A DNA stretch of 64,000 nucleotides from CAZWDO01 sp964632485 [NCBI: uncultured bacterium] (GCA_964632485.1 CAZWDO010000001.1:177533-241532); one strand, 5' to 3'; counted from the stretch's first letter, positions 8,244-18,563 are shown. The notes: a model not told the origin generated them from the letters alone. Numbers and translations: made by a program.

Positions 8244-9818
8244 TTACTTATACGGAATACGGATAATAAACGTTGTTCCCTCTTGCTTTTTACTCACAAT
8301 CTCGAATTTTGCCTGGTAGGGCTGCAGTAAATTATAGGCGCTCGACAATCCCAATCCGGTTCCTGTTGGAGTATCGTCATTCGCGGCAATCGGCTTAGTG
8401 GTAAAAAATGGTGAAAAAATTTTATCCAGATTTTCTGTTTCAATACCACATCCCGTATCGCCTATTTCAATACAAATATAATTCTCCTGAGCGAATGTTC
8501 GAACTTTTAATTGTTTTTTTGGAGAGTGATACATTGAATCCAGCGCATTTTTAATAATATTCAGCAACCCTTGACTGAAATCGCTATAAATTCCTTCAAT
8601 TTTCGGTAAGCTCTCGTCCAAAATGAAGATTTTTTCAATTTTATGTTTAAAATTTTGATCAGCTTCTAAAAATTGTAATTCCTGAGTTAAAAGATACGAT
8701 ATATCGATCGGTTGTTTTTTTATATTTTGTTCCTGCCGGCCTTTGTACATCATATTTTTAATGATGTCATTCATCTTATTAGCTTGGGCGATAATATTTT
8801 CAGCTTCTCTTAGATTTGGAATTTTTCTCAGTACCAGCTCAGCCGATCCACGGATCACAGTCAAAGGATTGCATAAATTATGAGCGATTCCCGATGTCAG
8901 CATTCCAATTGATGCCAATTTGGATTGATGTAATAGCTCAATTTCTAGCTCATGCTGTTTTTTTTCCATTTTTTTTCGCGCGGTAATATCACGCACGATT
9001 ACCTGAATAGCGGATTTCCCTTTATATTCGATATAGCTTAAACTTGCCTCGATATCGATTTTTCCGCCTGTTTTAGTTAAAGCGATAACTTCGCAGTTAA
9101 TTGGGAAATTCTCTTTCTGTCTCATCAACAGGCATTGTTTCTGATAAAAAAGTAAACTCTCAGGAGCGATCAATTGGCTGAAATCAAAATTGTCCCCATA
9201 AATATCTTCATCATCATATTTAAAAATCTGCTTCAACTTTGGATTACTGAAAAGAATCTTCGAATCCTGGATCAAGCAAATCCCTTCATTGGACTGTTCA
9301 ACCAATACTTTATATTTCTCTTCTGATTCTTTAAGTTGTTGATTAAAACGAGTTAACTCCTGGACTTGCTTTTCCAAATGATTCACAAGCTTCTGACTAT
9401 ATTCACGCAAATAAATTGTTTCTTCGGTCTGTTCAACTTTTTCTACCTTTCCCTGGAGAAATTCCTCAACCTGGGAAGTAAACATAAAAGGATCGACTGG
9501 TTTTGCGATAAAACCATCGCAACCAGCGGTCAAGGCCATTTCTTTATCGCCTCGCATCGTTTTTGCCGTTAAGGCGACAATGGGAATTCTTTCCATTCCT
9601 TTTATACTCTTCATCCGGGTGGCGCACTCCTCTCCGGAAAGCCCCGGGATATTCATATCCATCAATACTAAGTCCGGACTTTGCTTATTAGCCAGTTCAA
9701 GTCCGGTCAACCCGTCTTCAGCGCCGATCACTTCATAACCATCCCTTTCCAGGAGGGCTTGCACCAAACGGAAATTATCCGGATTATCCTCAATATACAA
9801 AATTTTTCCTTTAACCAT
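8244..9818 (-). CDS. Hybrid histidine kinase: REC-PAS-HisKA-HATPase
   Basis: The 524-residue protein starts with a receiver domain (IEDN at residues 9-12, phosphoacceptor Asp in LVLMDMNIPG, Lys in FIAKPVDP). A coiled coil and a PAS domain follow (about 165-280, VLVEQSNEGICLIQD). Next comes a kinase core with the H box SGIAHNLCNPLTVIRG, N box NIIKNALDSM, G1 GDTGCGIE, F box FSPFFTTKP and G2 GTGTGLGLSS. It has no membrane segment, so it is cytoplasmic. AGGAG lies seven bases before the ATG. It is the last gene of the binding-protein/kinase run and may receive phosphate from the membrane kinase upstream. No DNA-binding output domain is present. Confidence 0.9.
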   Translation of the reverse strand: MVKGKILYIEDNPDNFRLVQALLERDGYEVIGAEDGLTGLELANKQSPDLVLMDMNIPGLSGEECATRMKSIKGMERIPIVALTAKTMRGDKEMALTAGCDGFIAKPVDPFMFTSQVEEFLQGKVEKVEQTEETIYLREYSQKLVNHLEKQVQELTRFNQQLKESEEKYKVLVEQSNEGICLIQDSKILFSNPKLKQIFKYDDEDIYGDNFDFSQLIAPESLLFYQKQCLLMRQKENFPINCEVIALTKTGGKIDIEASLSYIEYKGKSAIQVIVRDITARKKMEKKQHELEIELLHQSKLASIGMLTSGIAHNLCNPLTVIRGSAELVLRKIPNLREAENIIAQANKMNDIIKNMMYKGRQEQNIKKQPIDISYLLTQELQFLEADQNFKHKIEKIFILDESLPKIEGIYSDFSQGLLNIIKNALDSMYHSPKKQLKVRTFAQENYICIEIGDTGCGIETENLDKIFSPFFTTKPIAANDDTPTGTGLGLSSAYNLLQPYQAKFEIVSKKQEGTTFIIRIPYK

Positions 9819-9866
9819 AATAACTCCTCAGTGTCCTTCTTTTCCAGTGATACTCATTTTCGATCC

Positions 9867-12524
9867 CTATCCGATTAAATGCGTGATCTGTTCAAGAAAT
9901 TCCTCTTTATTCAATCCATTCTTACTGACAATTTCAACAGCATATTGACTGAGTTGATTCTTTTCAGATAAAGACAACTCTTTAGCTGTCAATACAATAA
10001 CGGGTATATATTCAGTTTTTTTATCCTTTTTCAATTGCGTTACTACTTCAAACCCATCCATTCCCGGCATCATGATATCCAGAATAATGGCCTGAGGTTC
10101 AAATTCTCTGATCATTTCAATTCCTGATTTACCGTTATAGGCTTTTAAAGTCATATAATTCGCCTGCTCTAAAATCCGGCTCATCAGGATCACATCATTA
10201 ATATTATCATCAATGATCACGATGTGCCCTTTGGGAATATGGATCTTTGACAATACACTCAAAAGATCGTTCCGGCTGATTGGCTTAACGATATAAGCCT
10301 CTGCTCCAAGGTTAAAAGCCATGTGCTTATCTTCAATAATGGAACATGCGATTACCGGAATATCTTTCGTTTGGGATGCCGATTTAATCTGCTTTAACAG
10401 CTCCAGTCCATGACTTTGGAAATGGAGGAAATCCAGGATGACTGCCGATGGTTTTATCTCAGAAATTTTTGTAATGGAAAAATTTTTTTCTGACAATGAA
10501 TAAATTTCATAATTTTTATCGCTTAAATACTCTTTGTAAATTTTAACAAATGCGGGTTCATCTTCGATGATCAAAACCACTTTTTTATTGGGGTTTATAG
10601 TTTTTTCGGTTGCCTCATTTCGCTCGGAAGGTAATGTAAAATAAAACGTCGTGCCGATTTCGGGTTGACTTTCCAACCAAATCTGCCCACCCATCATTTC
10701 AACAAAGCGTTTTGAAATTGCCATTCCCAGTCCGGTACCGCCTTTATTTTTAGCAAGCGCGCTCTCAGTTTGGCGAAACTCTTCAAACACTTTTGAATAA
10801 TCTTCTTCTTTAATGCCGCAACCGGTATCTTTCACCCAAATTTTGAGATATTCATCATTTTGGGTTAAAACAACACCGGAACTGATTGTTCCGGAATCAG
10901 TAAATTTGGCCGCGTTGCTAAGAATATTCAATAAAACCTGCCGAGTGCGAAACTCATCGGCACAGGCCCATACCGCCTTTTGGGAAAGACTCATTTTTAA
11001 CTCAATATTTTTCCCTTTAATCAAAACACGGCATGTCGACATCGCGCTATTAATCAGATTTGTCAGATTAAACGGCTTAATCTCAATTTCCATTTTCCCC
11101 GCTTCGATTTTTGAAAGATCCAGAATATCATTGATCAAATTCAGCAAATGTTTTCCATTATTATAGATGGTCGTAAGGTCCTGAAGATGGCGATCACTCA
11201 AATCCTGATCAGTATTTTGCATCATCAGCCCGGAAAAACCGATAATAGAATTCAGAGGGGTTCTCAATTCATGAGACATATTGGTCAGAAAAACCGATTT
11301 CATTCGATCTGCCTCTTTAACTTTTTCAATAGAATCGTGAAGTTTTTTATTCACCTGCTGCAGATCAATCGTACGTTCATGAACCTTTACTTCCAGTTCT
11401 TTATTATAGTTTTCGATTTCATGATTTTTTAATGCAATTTCCTGATTTTTGATTTCCAAATTTTTCGCCATTTCATTAAACGATTGGGCCAGGAGGCCGA
11501 ATTCATCATAGCGCTGGATTTGAATCCGGCTGTTCAGATTACCTTCCCCGACCCGCCTGGCGCCATCTATCAATTGGGTTAAAGATTGAGTGAATTCGCG
11601 GGCGATAAAATAGCCCATGATAAATGTGAGAATGGAAACCAATAAAACACTTAAAATCAATATATATAAAGAAGCAGTTTTAGCTTTTTTTATCGTTTCG
11701 TTTTGTACACCAATAGCGAGCGCCCCTATCGGCTGTCCAATAATATCTAAAAGAGGAGCAGCCGCCACTCGATAGGAACGTCCCTGGATTGTTAAGAATT
11801 GATAATAATTTTCATTCAATTTAAAAATTTGGTGGAGTTGCAATACATTTAAGGGAATATCGTAAAAGCGTTGGCCATTTTGATCAAAAAAAGAGGTGGA
11901 TACAATTTCATTATTCGTAAAAAAAACTACTTCACTTTTTGATGCATCCTTGATTAAATCAGCAAATTCATTGGATAAGGGATAACTGACAATTACCGCT
12001 CCCAACACGTTCAGGGAAATACGATCGATAATCGGAGAGATGGACCGAATTATCAAACAGTTATTGTGGCTCTCAAGCAGTGTTTGCTTTTTGAATTCCA
12101 GTGCATCGTTGATCAAAGCGGATCGATCGGGAGAATAATATTGATCAATTCCTTCGATAACAGCATGACTTCGCGCGATAATATCGCCTTGTTGGTCCGC
12201 CACTTCAATCAAAGCCATAAACCAATAATCTATTTTAGAATCTAAAAGCTCCTGAAGATTTTTCTTTTTATTCAGAATATTTTTTACTTCGTCCAATTCA
12301 GTTAAAAGGTTGGCAATATTATTGCTTTGCTCCAAATAATTGGCGATGAAATTCTCCGCATCTGAAAGACTTCGATCAGTTTGTTCTTCGATCCCCTGTT
12401 CGACTTTATCGAAAATCATTCGTGTGGAAATCAGCATGGTTACGATTAAGGGAAATAGTACCATCAAAGAAAAAATCAGAATCAGTCTGGCGCGGATTTT
12501 TAATTGACGAAAAAAAGAAAACAT
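9867..12524 (-). CDS. Membrane hybrid histidine kinase with Cache-like sensor, HAMP and two receivers
   Basis: The start is set at the ATG at 12524 (885 residues), with AAGGAG about ten bases upstream; a GTG seven codons earlier is weaker. Order: membrane helix near residues 10-32; periplasmic Cache-like sensor to about 280; second helix; HAMP (REFTQSLTQLIDGARRVGEG); coiled coil; HisKA with NMSHELRTPLNSIIGFSG; HATPase (NILSNAAKF, VKDTGCGIKEED, GGTGLGMAIS). Two receivers follow, one with LIIEDE and a DFLH phosphosite and one with IIDDN and LDIMMPGMDG. It lies 17 bases after two solute-binding lipoprotein genes, suggesting they present a ligand to the periplasmic sensor. The effector is unknown. 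Confidence 0.9.
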   Translation of the reverse strand: MFSFFRQLKIRARLILIFSLMVLFPLIVTMLISTRMIFDKVEQGIEEQTDRSLSDAENFIANYLEQSNNIANLLTELDEVKNILNKKKNLQELLDSKIDYWFMALIEVADQQGDIIARSHAVIEGIDQYYSPDRSALINDALEFKKQTLLESHNNCLIIRSISPIIDRISLNVLGAVIVSYPLSNEFADLIKDASKSEVVFFTNNEIVSTSFFDQNGQRFYDIPLNVLQLHQIFKLNENYYQFLTIQGRSYRVAAAPLLDIIGQPIGALAIGVQNETIKKAKTASLYILILSVLLVSILTFIMGYFIAREFTQSLTQLIDGARRVGEGNLNSRIQIQRYDEFGLLAQSFNEMAKNLEIKNQEIALKNHEIENYNKELEVKVHERTIDLQQVNKKLHDSIEKVKEADRMKSVFLTNMSHELRTPLNSIIGFSGLMMQNTDQDLSDRHLQDLTTIYNNGKHLLNLINDILDLSKIEAGKMEIEIKPFNLTNLINSAMSTCRVLIKGKNIELKMSLSQKAVWACADEFRTRQVLLNILSNAAKFTDSGTISSGVVLTQNDEYLKIWVKDTGCGIKEEDYSKVFEEFRQTESALAKNKGGTGLGMAISKRFVEMMGGQIWLESQPEIGTTFYFTLPSERNEATEKTINPNKKVVLIIEDEPAFVKIYKEYLSDKNYEIYSLSEKNFSITKISEIKPSAVILDFLHFQSHGLELLKQIKSASQTKDIPVIACSIIEDKHMAFNLGAEAYIVKPISRNDLLSVLSKIHIPKGHIVIIDDNINDVILMSRILEQANYMTLKAYNGKSGIEMIREFEPQAIILDIMMPGMDGFEVVTQLKKDKKTEYIPVIVLTAKELSLSEKNQLSQYAVEIVSKNGLNKEEFLEQITHLIG

Positions 12525-12541
12525 CAAATTCCGCTCCTTAT

Positions 12542-14092
12542 TCACTTTTTAAAGTAAACATGTTGGAATCTAACCTGGCTGCTGGGACCCGGAACACAAT
12601 TCCGGATTTTTTCATTTAGAATCCAAACGGATTTTGAATGCCATAACGGAATCCATGGAACATCGCAGTGGATGATCTCCTGGGCTTGTTTGTAAAGTTT
12701 TTCGCGTACAGGAAGAAACTCCGTTTTTCTAGCTTGAGTAAGAATAGCATGTAGCGAATCGTTTGTATAAAAGGCCAGATTTTCACCGCCTAAACGGGCA
12801 TTATCCCGGTCTAAGAGCACATACAGAAAATTATCCGGATCTCCGGTATCCCCTTCCCAGGTCGCAACTAATGCTTCATGCTCGCCATTTTGGGCGGTTT
12901 CAATTAATTGCTTCCAATCCATGATTTCAATCAGCAGATTAATACCCATCGGCAATAAATTTTCCCGAACCAGTTGCATGAACTTTAACTGTTCAAGATT
13001 GCCTTGAGGGATCAATACATGAATGTCCAGACCCCGGGGATATCCGGCTTCCCTAAGCAGATCCGCCGTCTTTGAGGGATCATACGCATAATCGTGAAGC
13101 GTATCGTTGAATCCCCACATTTCCTTCGGCAGGGGTGTGGTTGCTACTGTTACACGATCCTGATAGACATATCGGATCAAGCGCTCTTTTTGAAATCCGC
13201 TGGCTAACGCCAAACGTACCCGCACATCATCAAATGGATGCCGTTGAGTATTCATGGCCAAATATGTTATATCCATAACAGGGGTTTGGATTATTTTTAA
13301 ACTGGAAAGACCGGTTATTATGCTAAAATTATCAGATTCAGATTCCCGGACAAAATGAAGATTTCCCCGTTTTAATTCAGCCATTCGCAGGGTATTATCC
13401 TCAATAGTCCGGAAAATGACTGTATCCAGGAAAGGTCTTTTATCCCAGTAATTCTCATTAGCAGTAATAATAATTCGATCTTCATGAAACCATTTATCGA
13501 AAACAAAGGGACCAGTGCCAATGGGATTTTCAAAAAAACTTTCCTGCCACTTTTTAACCGCAGTGGGACTGACAATACCGGCTTGATCCAAGGTTAGATT
13601 TGAGAGGAACGGAGCGTAAGGTTCATTCAAGCTGATCTCAACGTCATATTCACTCAATGCCCGAATTGTTTTAATCATGCCAAATAAAGGATCCCATGCT
13701 TCGAAATCGCCAAACCGGAATGGAAAACTGGAATCCATTTGACGTTGAAAAGAAAAAAGGACGGCATCGGCATTAAATCGGGTTCCATCATGAAACAGTA
13801 CATTCCTCCGCAATTGGAATTGCCAGACTAATCCATCATCGGAAACTTTCCAGGATTCGGCCAAACAGGGTTCGATATCAAAACTCCCTTCCTTATAACG
13901 TACCAGGGTTTCAAAAATATTCACGACTACTTGCGATGAATATAAATCCCATTGATCCCCCGGATCAAGGCTCAATGCGTCCGTAGCGCTTCCAATAACC
14001 AGGCAACCGCCCCGGAGAATCTCCTTATGAGAACACTGCAATAGCATACACAGCAAACCGCAACCCATTACAAAAAATCGAATCGGACTCAT
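12542..14092 (-). CDS. Family 5 extracellular solute-binding lipoprotein (second copy)
   Basis: The 516-residue product begins with a lipoprotein signal (RFFVMGCGLLCMLLQC, probable lipidated Cys near residue 19). It then follows the peptide/nickel-binding SBP_bac_5 fold: SLDPGDQWDLYSSQVVVNIF, LAESWKVSDDGLVWQFQLR and FHDGTRFNADAVLFSFQRQM. It is a close paralog of the gene before it, and the two overlap by four bases (ATGA). No permease or ATPase genes accompany it, so transport is unlikely to be its main role here; ligand presentation to the adjacent kinase is the inference. The natural ligand cannot be read from sequence. Confidence 0.88.
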   Translation of the reverse strand: MSPIRFFVMGCGLLCMLLQCSHKEILRGGCLVIGSATDALSLDPGDQWDLYSSQVVVNIFETLVRYKEGSFDIEPCLAESWKVSDDGLVWQFQLRRNVLFHDGTRFNADAVLFSFQRQMDSSFPFRFGDFEAWDPLFGMIKTIRALSEYDVEISLNEPYAPFLSNLTLDQAGIVSPTAVKKWQESFFENPIGTGPFVFDKWFHEDRIIITANENYWDKRPFLDTVIFRTIEDNTLRMAELKRGNLHFVRESESDNFSIITGLSSLKIIQTPVMDITYLAMNTQRHPFDDVRVRLALASGFQKERLIRYVYQDRVTVATTPLPKEMWGFNDTLHDYAYDPSKTADLLREAGYPRGLDIHVLIPQGNLEQLKFMQLVRENLLPMGINLLIEIMDWKQLIETAQNGEHEALVATWEGDTGDPDNFLYVLLDRDNARLGGENLAFYTNDSLHAILTQARKTEFLPVREKLYKQAQEIIHCDVPWIPLWHSKSVWILNEKIRNCVPGPSSQVRFQHVYFKK

Positions 14093-15663
14093 TGAAAAAC
14101 CCTGATCTTATAAAAATTGAATGAGTTGAACAGATTCGGCTCAATCTGAAATCCCTGGACGCGTTTGTTGACAATAAAAATCTCTTTCCGGTGACTGAGC
14201 GGAATCCAGGGAATATCCTTATGAAAAAGCTCCTGGGCATCTCGATATAATAAAATCCGTTCCTGTTGATTAAAACTTCGTTGGGCTTTGAGTAAAATTC
14301 TGTGCATATCTTCACTTTCATAATATGCGCGGTTCATTCCTCCCGGAATGGCATTGTCTTTATCCAACAAGGTATAAAAATAATTATCCGGGTCCCCGTT
14401 ATCGCCGGTCCAGGAGATTAAGACCATGTCGTGTTCAGCATTATTGACTTTAGCCAACAAATCCCGCCAGCGCAATATATGTATTTCCAATCCGATATTG
14501 GCCTCTTTCAGATTACCCTGCAAGGCCAGCGCAATTTCTTTATTATCCGGAATACCCTCTGAAATAAAAATCGATACCTTAAATCCGCGCTCCAAACCGG
14601 CGATTTTGAGTAACGCTTTTGCTTGAACGGGATCATAAGGATAGTCCTCTATTTGTTCATTGTACCCCCAAATAAGTGGAGGTAACGGTCCTTTAGCCGG
14701 GATTGCCGTTTCCTGGTACACCAGTTGAACCAACGGTTTTTTATGGACCAGATAGTTAATAGCCCGGCGGACAATCACATTATCAAATGGGGGCTTCCGG
14801 TTATTTAAGGCAATATAGGAAACCTGAACAGAAGGTTGTTCATATATTACAAAATTTGTGTCACGTCTGAATTGTATCAAATCATCCGCTTTTGCGTGAT
14901 ATACAATATCCACATTTTTAGCTTTTAATTGGGACATTCGTAACGACTTGTCAGGGATGCACTTATAAATTACGGTGGATAAATGCGGAGCGCCGCGCCA
15001 ATAGCTCTGATTCGCTTTTAATACTATGCGATCATCATTCCATTCCTGAAATTGAAATGCGCCACTGCCCACGGGGTGTTTAGCAAAATCATACCGCCAC
15101 TTTTTTACCGCTTCCGGACTAACGATGCTGGCTTGCACCTGGGAAAGATTGGCTAAAAACGGGGCGTACGGTTTTGATAAAACAAATTTGACTTCATAGG
15201 GACCGATTGCTTCGATTTTTTCAAGAAAATTAAAAAGCGTATGAAAAGCCTTGAATTGGCCAAACCGGTGGGGATAGTTAATATCCATCTGCCGTTCGAA
15301 AGAAAATACCACCGCTTCGGCGTTCAATATACAGCCATCATGGAAACGCACTCCCTGACGCAACTGAAATACCCATTCCATACCATCGGAAGACATACTC
15401 CAGGATTCAGCCAAAGAGGGTTCGATACCCGTTCCGCCCTCCTTGCTTTTGACTAATGATTCGTATATATTGACAAGTACCTGAGACGAATAGGTATCCC
15501 ACTGATCACCCGGATCAAGACTGGTGGTTTCCGCGTTTTTGGCAACGATCAATACTTGTTCATTTTTTTCATCTTTAAAACAATAACAAAAAAAGAAATA
15601 ATTGAAAGCGACCAGTAAAATAAAACCCGTAAAAATTTTTTTTCCATAATCGTTTAAAATCAT
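14089..15663 (-). CDS. Family 5 extracellular solute-binding lipoprotein (first copy)
   Basis: I prefer the ATG at 15663 (524 residues) because it gives a normal lipoprotein signal (basic DYGKK, hydrophobic core, Cys near residues 27-29). A TTG at 15711 would add 16 residues. Family blocks are SLDPGDQWDTYSSQVLVNIY, LAESWSMSSDGMEWVFQLRQ and the terminal IPWIPLSHRKEIF. It is the first gene of a four-gene run (SBP, SBP, membrane kinase, cytoplasmic kinase). The promoter at 15739-15767 fits it. The ligand is unknown; family members bind oligopeptides, nickel complexes or sugars. Confidence 0.88.
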   Translation of the reverse strand: MILNDYGKKIFTGFILLVAFNYFFFCYCFKDEKNEQVLIVAKNAETTSLDPGDQWDTYSSQVLVNIYESLVKSKEGGTGIEPSLAESWSMSSDGMEWVFQLRQGVRFHDGCILNAEAVVFSFERQMDINYPHRFGQFKAFHTLFNFLEKIEAIGPYEVKFVLSKPYAPFLANLSQVQASIVSPEAVKKWRYDFAKHPVGSGAFQFQEWNDDRIVLKANQSYWRGAPHLSTVIYKCIPDKSLRMSQLKAKNVDIVYHAKADDLIQFRRDTNFVIYEQPSVQVSYIALNNRKPPFDNVIVRRAINYLVHKKPLVQLVYQETAIPAKGPLPPLIWGYNEQIEDYPYDPVQAKALLKIAGLERGFKVSIFISEGIPDNKEIALALQGNLKEANIGLEIHILRWRDLLAKVNNAEHDMVLISWTGDNGDPDNYFYTLLDKDNAIPGGMNRAYYESEDMHRILLKAQRSFNQQERILLYRDAQELFHKDIPWIPLSHRKEIFIVNKRVQGFQIEPNLFNSFNFYKIRVFQ

Positions 15664-15738
15664 AGCATAAAGTCCGGGATAAAAGTTTATACTAAAACCG
15701 ATTTCCGGCAATATGAAAATCCCATTTATCTATTATAT

Positions 15739-15767
15739 ATGGTAATACAGTTTTAGCGCAATGTCAA
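15739..15767 (-). promoter_or_regulatory. Sigma70-type promoter of the SBP/kinase operon
   Basis: Minus strand TTGACA (15767-15762), 17-base spacer, TACCAT (15744-15739). The expected transcription start is near 15732, 69 bases before the preferred ATG and 21 before the alternative TTG. The rest of the 15712-15952 gap holds an eight-T run just upstream of the promoter, preceded by a weak TTCCGCGGAA palindrome, which could help terminate the nad operon. Confidence 0.6.
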
Positions 15768-15952
15768 GTAAAATTAAAAAAAACAGTTCCGCGGAATATT
15801 CTGGAATAAGGCCGGATAATTTTGCCTGAAACAGGGTTTCATTTTTTCTTCCGACAAAGCCCGCCCCGGCAACTCATCAAAAAGCAATTCATATTTTCCA
15901 AGTCAGATATTAAAGTATCCGGGTAGAAAACATTTATATTCAGAATTGAAGA

Positions 15953-17524
15953 TTACGGATTATCGCCCAGATAATGACAGCCGATCGACCGGCGATTGTG
16001 CAGCGCTGCTTCCACGATGAGACGCGCGCAAATCACCGCGTTACGCAATTCAATAATTGAACGGGTCAGTTTGGCTTCGCGGTAAAATTTAAAAATTCGA
16101 TGCTCATAGAAATTCAGATCCGATAACGCGCGTTCCAATCCCTTACGAGTGCGAACAATCCCGGCATAGTTCCATAAAGTCAGGCGGATCACTTTTAAAT
16201 CTTGTTGAATGAGCAGGGGATCAAAATCCTCGCTTCGAGGGGGAGGAGTCCATTCCGGAATAGAATGCCAGGGGGGTTCCACGAGTTCATCGGGATGGAG
16301 CAGAATGTGATCGGCCGATTTACAGGCCCACCACAGGCCTTCCAGCAATGAAGTGGAAGCCAGGCGATTCGCGCCGTGCAGCCCGGTGCAGCTAACCTCT
16401 CCAATGGCATACAAATTACGGATAGAAGTATAGCCATTCAAATCCGCCTTAACGCCTCCGCAGAAATAATGCGCCGCGGGAACAATCGGAATAGGGTCGC
16501 GGGTAATATCGATGCCCCCTTGCAGACAGGTCTGGTAAATTTTGGGAAATCGTTCCGGAATCGGCAGAGTTCCGGTGTAATGACCAGCCAAATCGAGCAG
16601 CAAGTATTCAACACCAAGTCGATTCATTTCCGAGAAGATTGCCCGGGTGACCACGTCTCGCGGCGCCAGATCGCGCATATTCGTATAATTGCCCATAAAT
16701 TCACGCATATCCGGCGTTTTCAGCCGCGCCCCTTCACCCCGCAGCGATTCTGAAATCAAAAAACGTTTGATGTCGCGATGAAACAGACACGTGGGATGGA
16801 ATTGAACCATTTCCGCGTTGATAATAGCGGCGCCCGCGCGCCAGGCCATAGCGATGCCGTCGCCGGTAGCCAATGAAGGATTGGTGGTATGCAGATAAAG
16901 GTCCCCAACACCGCCGGAAGCTAAAACAACATAGCGCGATAAAAGCCGCTCCACTTCCCCACTCCCGTTATTCAGAGCATAAACTCCCATGACTCTCCGC
17001 GGTTTATAGAGTTCCTGACAGTCCCGGGCGTGATGGTTGTTGGTAATTAGATCGACGGCCGTATAATTAGTGCGAATCTCAATCTGCTGATTTACCGCAT
17101 AACTATAGAGCTTGTTCATGATTTCCTCACCCGTCCGGTCACTATAATGCAGAATTCGCCGCACAGAATGCGCCGCTTCCTCGGTATAATCCAGCGATTG
17201 ATTTTTGGATCGGCTAAAATTGACGCAGATTTTATTAATCAGAAATTCGAAAACCAAGGCAGGAGCCTGCCGCGCCAATTCGCGTACCGCATCCAAATTA
17301 TTGTAATGGTCTCCCGCGGCGAGGATATCTTCCTCAATCAGTTCCGGCGTATCGGATTCGCGCCAGGCAACAATGCCTCCTTGCGCATAGTAGGAATTCG
17401 AAAGGACCGGATCCGATTCCTTGGTGAGGACCATAACTTTGAATCCTTTTTCCCGCAAAAAAATAGCGCACGAGAGACCGGCGATTCCACTGCCAATGAC
17501 GATAACGTCATAATCAATGATCAT
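15953..17524 (-). CDS. nadB: L-aspartate oxidase
   Basis: This flavoenzyme oxidises L-aspartate to iminoaspartate in de novo NAD synthesis. The FAD-binding motif VIVIGSGIAGLSCAI stands at the N-terminus, and SYYAQGGIVAW, HTTNPSLATGDGIAMAWRAG and CTGLHGANRLASTSLLEGL are family signatures. The C-terminal helical domain includes RSIGCHYLGD. I use the ATG at 17524 (523 residues), with AGGGAG nine bases upstream; a frame to 17542 exists but overlaps nadA by 29 bases. It is the last gene of nadC-nadA-nadB. Confidence 0.96.
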   Translation of the reverse strand: MIIDYDVIVIGSGIAGLSCAIFLREKGFKVMVLTKESDPVLSNSYYAQGGIVAWRESDTPELIEEDILAAGDHYNNLDAVRELARQAPALVFEFLINKICVNFSRSKNQSLDYTEEAAHSVRRILHYSDRTGEEIMNKLYSYAVNQQIEIRTNYTAVDLITNNHHARDCQELYKPRRVMGVYALNNGSGEVERLLSRYVVLASGGVGDLYLHTTNPSLATGDGIAMAWRAGAAIINAEMVQFHPTCLFHRDIKRFLISESLRGEGARLKTPDMREFMGNYTNMRDLAPRDVVTRAIFSEMNRLGVEYLLLDLAGHYTGTLPIPERFPKIYQTCLQGGIDITRDPIPIVPAAHYFCGGVKADLNGYTSIRNLYAIGEVSCTGLHGANRLASTSLLEGLWWACKSADHILLHPDELVEPPWHSIPEWTPPPRSEDFDPLLIQQDLKVIRLTLWNYAGIVRTRKGLERALSDLNFYEHRIFKFYREAKLTRSIIELRNAVICARLIVEAALHNRRSIGCHYLGDNP

Positions 17525-18563
17525 GGCGCCGACTCCCTTCATGAATCCGGATCATCCGGTCAAGAGCTTGCGAGGCGGGGAGTTTCAACTCTTCTTCAAC
17601 GCGAATGACCGGTAACTGATCCAAGCGCCGGTCTCGGATATTCTCCAATACGGGAAGTAGGATGTCCAAATCTGTTTTGCGCATATCCTCACAAGGGGAA
17701 TCGGCTAAGGGCAGAATCGTTTTTTCCGGATAAGAGTCTGAAAGACGGCGAACAAAAGTGGATTCGGTACCAATTCCCCAGATAGTTCCCGGAGCGCTGG
17801 CGGCCACTTTTTTTAATATCAGTTCCGTAGAACCGTTTTCATCGGCTTTCTCAACCACTAAAGGATCGCATTCAGGATGAACCATGATGCGAATTGTTGG
17901 GTATTGACCCCGTAACCGGTCGATATCATCCTCGGCAAATCGTTTATGAACATAGCAGAAACCGTCCCAGATAAACATTTTGACGGCATGGACCGCAGTT
18001 TCGGCTCCCGCCGCAAATTGACGATCAACGATTTGCCATTCCGCGGCAGTAAGCCCCAGGTGGCGAGCGGTGTTGATGCCCAGATTGCGGTCCGGAAGAA
18101 AAAGGACGGAACGGCCTTGCTTTAAAAAGTGGTCAACAACTACCCGTGAGTTGGAAGATGTGCAGATTGATCCTTCATGATTTCCGGTAAAGGCTTTGAG
18201 ATCAGCGGAAGAGTTCATGTAACAGACCGGGACCGGGGATTGGGGCAATTGCCGGCTCAAATGAGAATAAAGCGCTTCAAGGGGAGCATATTCAGCCATA
18301 TCGGCCATGGGACAGCCGGCATTCATCGCGGGGAGTAACACGTGCTGGCCGGGACGCGCTAAAATAGCCGCGCTTTCCGCCATGAAACGCACCCCGCAAA
18401 AAACAATGAAATCAGCGGAAGATGCCTGGCAAGCCAAGGCCAATTTATATGAATCGCCCACACTATCGGCAATATCCACAATCTCTTTACGCTGATAATG
18501 ATGCGCCGAAATAAACACCTCGCCCCCCATTTTTTGGTTAAGCTGCTGAATCAGGTCGCTCAT
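17514..18563 (-). CDS. nadA: Quinolinate synthase
   Basis: This [4Fe-4S] enzyme condenses iminoaspartate with dihydroxyacetone phosphate to quinolinate. The three cluster cysteines are seen in NAGCPMADMAE, EGSICTSSNS and DSPCEDMRK; FISAHHYQRKEI and MVHPECDPLVV are further family blocks. The start is placed at the ATG at 18563 (349 residues), which has a perfect AAGGAG seven bases upstream. An in-frame ATG at 18590 would overlap nadC by four bases. Confidence 0.96.
   Translation of the reverse strand: MSDLIQQLNQKMGGEVFISAHHYQRKEIVDIADSVGDSYKLALACQASSADFIVFCGVRFMAESAAILARPGQHVLLPAMNAGCPMADMAEYAPLEALYSHLSRQLPQSPVPVCYMNSSADLKAFTGNHEGSICTSSNSRVVVDHFLKQGRSVLFLPDRNLGINTARHLGLTAAEWQIVDRQFAAGAETAVHAVKMFIWDGFCYVHKRFAEDDIDRLRGQYPTIRIMVHPECDPLVVEKADENGSTELILKKVAASAPGTIWGIGTESTFVRRLSDSYPEKTILPLADSPCEDMRKTDLDILLPVLENIRDRRLDQLPVIRVEEELKLPASQALDRMIRIHEGSRRHDH

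Noticed and set aside
12524-14092. SBP genes as a standard peptide ABC transporter operon
   Set aside because: No permease or ATPase genes occur on either side; the neighbours are kinases and nadB.
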